Shown piece by piece: positions 7,852 to 10,970 of a stretch of DNA of 10,970 bases. Numbering within the stretch: the stretch's first letter is position 1; the number at the start of each line of letters is the position of its first letter. Under the pieces are notes generated by a model. The model was not told where the DNA came from. It searched no databases and saw only the letters and a list, made by a program, of their open reading frames with translations. The DNA comes from a candidate division SR1 bacterium (lineage in GTDB: Bacteria; Patescibacteriota; Gracilibacteria; Absconditabacterales; Absconditicoccaceae). Position numbers and translations under genes: made by a program. The DNA lies in NCBI GenBank assembly GCA_025997135.1, contig BNUE01000036.1:1-10970 (forward strand). The letters run 5' to 3'.

Positions 7852-10800
7852 TTATAAGCTACTTCTCATCAGCATTATCATCACATTTCATCTCAGTTCT
7901 AACATCATCGGATTCTGGATTTGAGTCATAATATTGGATGCTTTGAGTGCTTGGAGATGAAGGAGATAAAAAGGTGTACTGTTATTATATTTGTCAGCCC
8001 AAAGTATTCTCGAAAGGATAGTTCAGAATTCTCCTCTGGTTACATAATCATTTGGACGGAATTTCGATCACATATTGATTCACATGATGCCCAGCTGACA
8101 AGCCGTGATTGATCGAGATTTTAAATCTCACATATTGTCTAGTAAATCAGTGAAAGTCTGACATTCTTTTTTGTCTCAATCTGGCTTAACATTTAGATAT
8201 GTTGTTGTGTAATTTCATACCATTTTTGCCAATTCTGCACGCGTAATTTTATCATAGACTCTCGCTGAAGTGAAGGTTTGCATTGTCGTGATTCAGTTTT
8301 CTTTTGCTCGTGTATATGCTTGCTGGTAATCATCTCAATTTGTTGCACTGCCATGTTCTCATTGATTTCACTGGAAAAGACAGGTTCCATCGTAGAAACT
8401 TGGCGACATATCCACTCAGTAGCAGACATCCTTTTTTGCTCAATCTCCTCCTCATCAGCCAGAACTTGAGGAATTTTGATGTGTATTTGGCTGTGGATCT
8501 GGGGTATTATTTAACACTTGAGTAATTACAACTTCTTCTTCCACCGGGGGATTAGAATCATAATCTTCCAAAATTACTTCCTCTACTTTGTTCTCCTCAA
8601 ATATTTTTTCGTACACTGTATTTGAGATCTTTGTCCATGTTGGAATGTCATGAACTGGTTTTGAAGTATGTAGAACTCCTAAAACTGTTCCATTTGGCTG
8701 AGGAATTTCTTCAAACTTTTCAATATATGGAGGTTTTCAGTGTTTATCATTGTAGTCTGGGACTCAGATTTCCGTCTCTTCGTCTTTGAAATCATTCTCG
8801 TCGAAAGGATCAGTACCGTCCCTCCTCTCCACATAATCTGGCACTCAATCTCAATCGGAATCCTTATAAGAATTAGCGTCTTTATCACAAGTGATGGAAC
8901 AAGTTCTGGATTGAGAACCATCATTGATATTAGTATTATCGAGATTTTCTTCTACATAATCTGGGACTTCGTCTCAATCTGAGTCTTTGTAACTATTTGG
9001 ATCATCTGGATTGGTACCGTCATGATATTCGTCGTAGTCTGGAACTTCATCTCAGTCTGAGTCTTGATTAGGATCAAAAACCAAAACAAATCTGACTGCT
9101 TTTCACATATTACCTGCTCTATCTATGTATGAATACTCAAGGGCATATCTTCCAAGGAGAGAAGTATTTAGACTTCCAGAAGTAGGAGATGGAATAAAAC
9201 CACTACCGTCCATATTATCTATCCATGTCGCTCCTAATTCGACATATCCGCCATCAATAAGTAAAGCCATTTCTCAGCTACCGACTAAAGTTATTACTGG
9301 AGCTTCGTCATCCTCTGGATTATCATTCTCATCCAGTGGATTTGATCAGTTTTCTATCTCCTCCTCATTTGTATATCAGTCATTATCACTGTCCTCATCT
9401 GGTGCTAGAATGTTAACTGTCCTATCTACACTTCACGTATTTCACGCTCTATCTGTTTTTGAATATTCAAGAATGTATGTTCAGGACTGTGATATATTCA
9501 CATCTCAACTTGTAGCTGAAGCTATAAATCAAGTGCCATCTAGGTTATCACTCCAGTTTGCTCACTGGTCTGTCCAGCCACTGCCTACTAATCTCCATTC
9601 AAGTGAAGCTCAAACTAAGGTCAAAACTGGAGCCTCGTTGTCCTCTGGGGTTGAGTTATCATCTAGTGGATCTGATCAGTTTTCTAACTCTTCCTCGTTG
9701 GTGTATCAGTCTTCATCCGTGTCATCATCTGAGACAAGAATTCGCACTTCACGTGAGGCTTTTCATTCATTTCAGGCTCTGTCTGTCTTTGAGTACTCTA
9801 AAATGTACGTTCAAGACTGTGATGTGTTAAGTGAACCTGATGTTGGAATTAAAATAATTCAGCTTCCATCCATATTATCAATCCATGTCGCTCAAAGCTC
9901 TGTATAAGTTTCACCTGAAAGCATTACTATCTTTCCACTTCCTATCAAGCTTACCACTGGACTTTCTCAGTCTGTCGGCTTATCGATATTATCTAGTGGA
10001 TCTGTACCTGAGTCTATCTCCTCTTGGTTTGTGTATCAGTCATTATCACTGTCCTCATCTGGTGCTAAAATATAAATGGTCCTATTCACACTTCATTTAT
10101 TTCAGGCTCTATCTGTCTTTGAGTACTCTAAAATGTACGTTCAAGACTGGCTTGTATTAACTGAACCTGATGTCGCCGAAGCTATAAATCAAGTGCCATC
10201 TAGGTTATCTGTCCAAGTCGCTCAAAGCTCTGTGAATGTCTCATCTACCAGCAAAATTATACTCGCTGATCAACTCAAGCTCACCACCGGAGCCTCGTTG
10301 TCCTCTGGAGTTGAATTCTCATCCAGTGGATTTGATCAGTTTTCTATCTCCTCCTCATTTGTATATCAGTCATTATCACTGTCCTCATCTGGTGCTAGAA
10401 TGTTAACTGTCCTCTCTGCCTTTCCTATATTACCAGCTCTGTCTGTCTTTGAGTACTCTAAAATGTATGTTCCAGTCTGGCTTGTATTCACACTTCAACT
10501 TGTAGGGGTCGAAATAACTCAGCTTCCATCTAGATTATCTATCCATGTCGCTCCTGACTCTACATACGTTTCTCAAAGTAGCAAATTCACTACTGAGTCG
10601 CCTGACAAGGTCACCACTGGGGTCTCGCTGTCTGTTACCCCTGGATTATCATTCTCATCCAATGGATCTGTGCCTGAGTCTGCTTCCTCCTCATTTGTGT
10701 ATCAGTCATTATCACTGTCCTCATCTGGTGCTAAAATGCGAACTGTTCTATCTACACTTCACGTATTTCACGCTCTATCTGTTTTTGAATATTCAAGAAT

Positions 10801-10970
10801 GTATGTTCAGGACTGTGATATATTCACATCTCAACTTGTAGCTGAAGCTATAAATCAAGTGCCATCTAGGTTATCTGTCCAAGTCGCTCAAAGCTCTGTG
10901 AATGTCTCATCTACCAGCAAAATTATACTCGCTGATCAACTCAAGCTCACCACCGGAGCCTCGTTGTCCT
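7852..10970 (-). CDS. Large modular surface protein: Ig-like repeats, TSP3-like segment, SLH-like C-terminus (N-terminus outside window)
   Basis: At least 1038 residues; the frame is open to the right edge when TGA is glycine, with dozens of TGAs. From the N-side: six Ig-like domains of the bacterial DUF5011 type (PVVSLSG..., GATWTDNLDG, SGTYILEYSKTDRAGN). The first five each end in a calcium-loop linker, DEDSDNDGYTNEEE...NPLDEN. Next come TSP3-like acidic repeats (DSDGDEVPDY, DSDGDGVPDYVE; ~8780-9080), with two Cys between them. A proline/acid-rich spacer and a Ser/Gly linker follow. The C-terminal SLH-like module (7852-8319) shows AYTRAKENGITTM, ITRAELAKMV, QLGIMG, VTRGEFGTILSRILW and ELRGNVMIMLMRS, a pattern I associate with CPR surface proteins. 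Predicted role: a calcium-stabilised stalk attached to the cell surface, perhaps adhesive. The signal peptide and promoter lie outside. Confidence 0.88.
9304..10970 (-). repeat. Five tandem ~330-bp repeats (Ig-like domain plus calcium linker)
   Basis: Unit boundaries, taken at the residue before the conserved PV: 10624-10959 (336 bp), 10294-10623, 9964-10293, 9634-9963 and 9304-9633 (330 bp each). A sixth Ig-like domain without the same linker follows down to about 9080. Unit period is 110-112 residues. Identity is patchy: 9422-9549 equals 10748-10875 (128 nt), 9325-9423 equals 10315-10413 (99 nt), and 10178-10304 equals 10844-10970 (127 nt, cut by the window edge). This pattern fits recombination or gene conversion between units. 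Confidence 0.9.

Noticed and set aside
9125..9907. A 260-codon plus-strand open frame rich in Ser
   Set aside because: It is antisense to the repetitive surface-protein gene; its repeats mirror the Asp/Glu/Gly-rich repeat of the minus strand, where the real domains are visible.
9304..10970. Possible CRISPR or non-coding satellite array
   Set aside because: The period is ~330 bp, the frame is kept in every unit, and each unit encodes a recognisable Ig-like domain plus calcium loop.
1920..10970. Many adjacent pseudogenes broken by TGA
   Set aside because: No other stop type or frameshift interrupts the main genes, catalytic residues are intact, and TGA alone is recurrent; recoding explains it. 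The one TAA-broken gene (5148-5507) is the exception.

Overview
The window appears to come from a bacterium that reads UGA as glycine (translation table 25), which points to the Absconditabacteria (SR1) / Gracilibacteria branch of the Candidate Phyla Radiation. Under the standard code every sizeable protein gene here is broken by in-frame TGA. Read as glycine, the TGAs fall on invariant glycines: the helix-hairpin-helix loop of endonuclease III (LPGVGEKT), the MCEGPHV motif of threonyl-tRNA synthetase, the HVMPGLYGS motif of Elp3, and the DxDxDG calcium loops of a surface protein. Tryptophan is written TGG, so the Mycoplasma-type reading (UGA = Trp) does not fit. Which of the two lineages it is cannot be decided from this window.

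Layout, left to right. 1-~1462 (minus): the 5' half of 23S rRNA, running off the left edge. Its upstream side holds a candidate promoter, a small structured leader and then an unrelated plus-strand gene, so no 16S gene lies directly upstream. 1920-2771 (plus): a secreted protein of unknown function, with a candidate promoter and a good intrinsic terminator. 2914-5126 (plus): a two-gene operon, an Elp3-like radical SAM tRNA-modifying enzyme without its acetyltransferase domain followed by endonuclease III, joined by a TAATG overlap. 5148-7669 (minus): thrS with its own promoter, followed by a small hypothetical gene and a small gene interrupted by TAA, both strongly AT-rich. 7852-10970 (minus, N-terminus beyond the window): a large modular surface protein made of tandem Ig-like (DUF5011-type) domains with calcium-loop linkers, a TSP3-like segment, a flexible linker and a C-terminal SLH-like module, ended by a probable terminator just ahead of the thrS promoter.

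Functionally the region mixes translation (23S rRNA, wobble-uridine modification, Thr-tRNA charging), base-excision repair and cell-surface proteins. The most interesting points are the UGA-Gly recoding of calcium loops, the Elp3 truncated at its domain boundary and carrying a GC-rich palindrome inside its frame, the apparently stand-alone 23S gene, the block-mosaic repeats of the surface protein, and the unusual domain build of ThrRS. No CRISPR array, tRNA gene or insertion sequence was seen.
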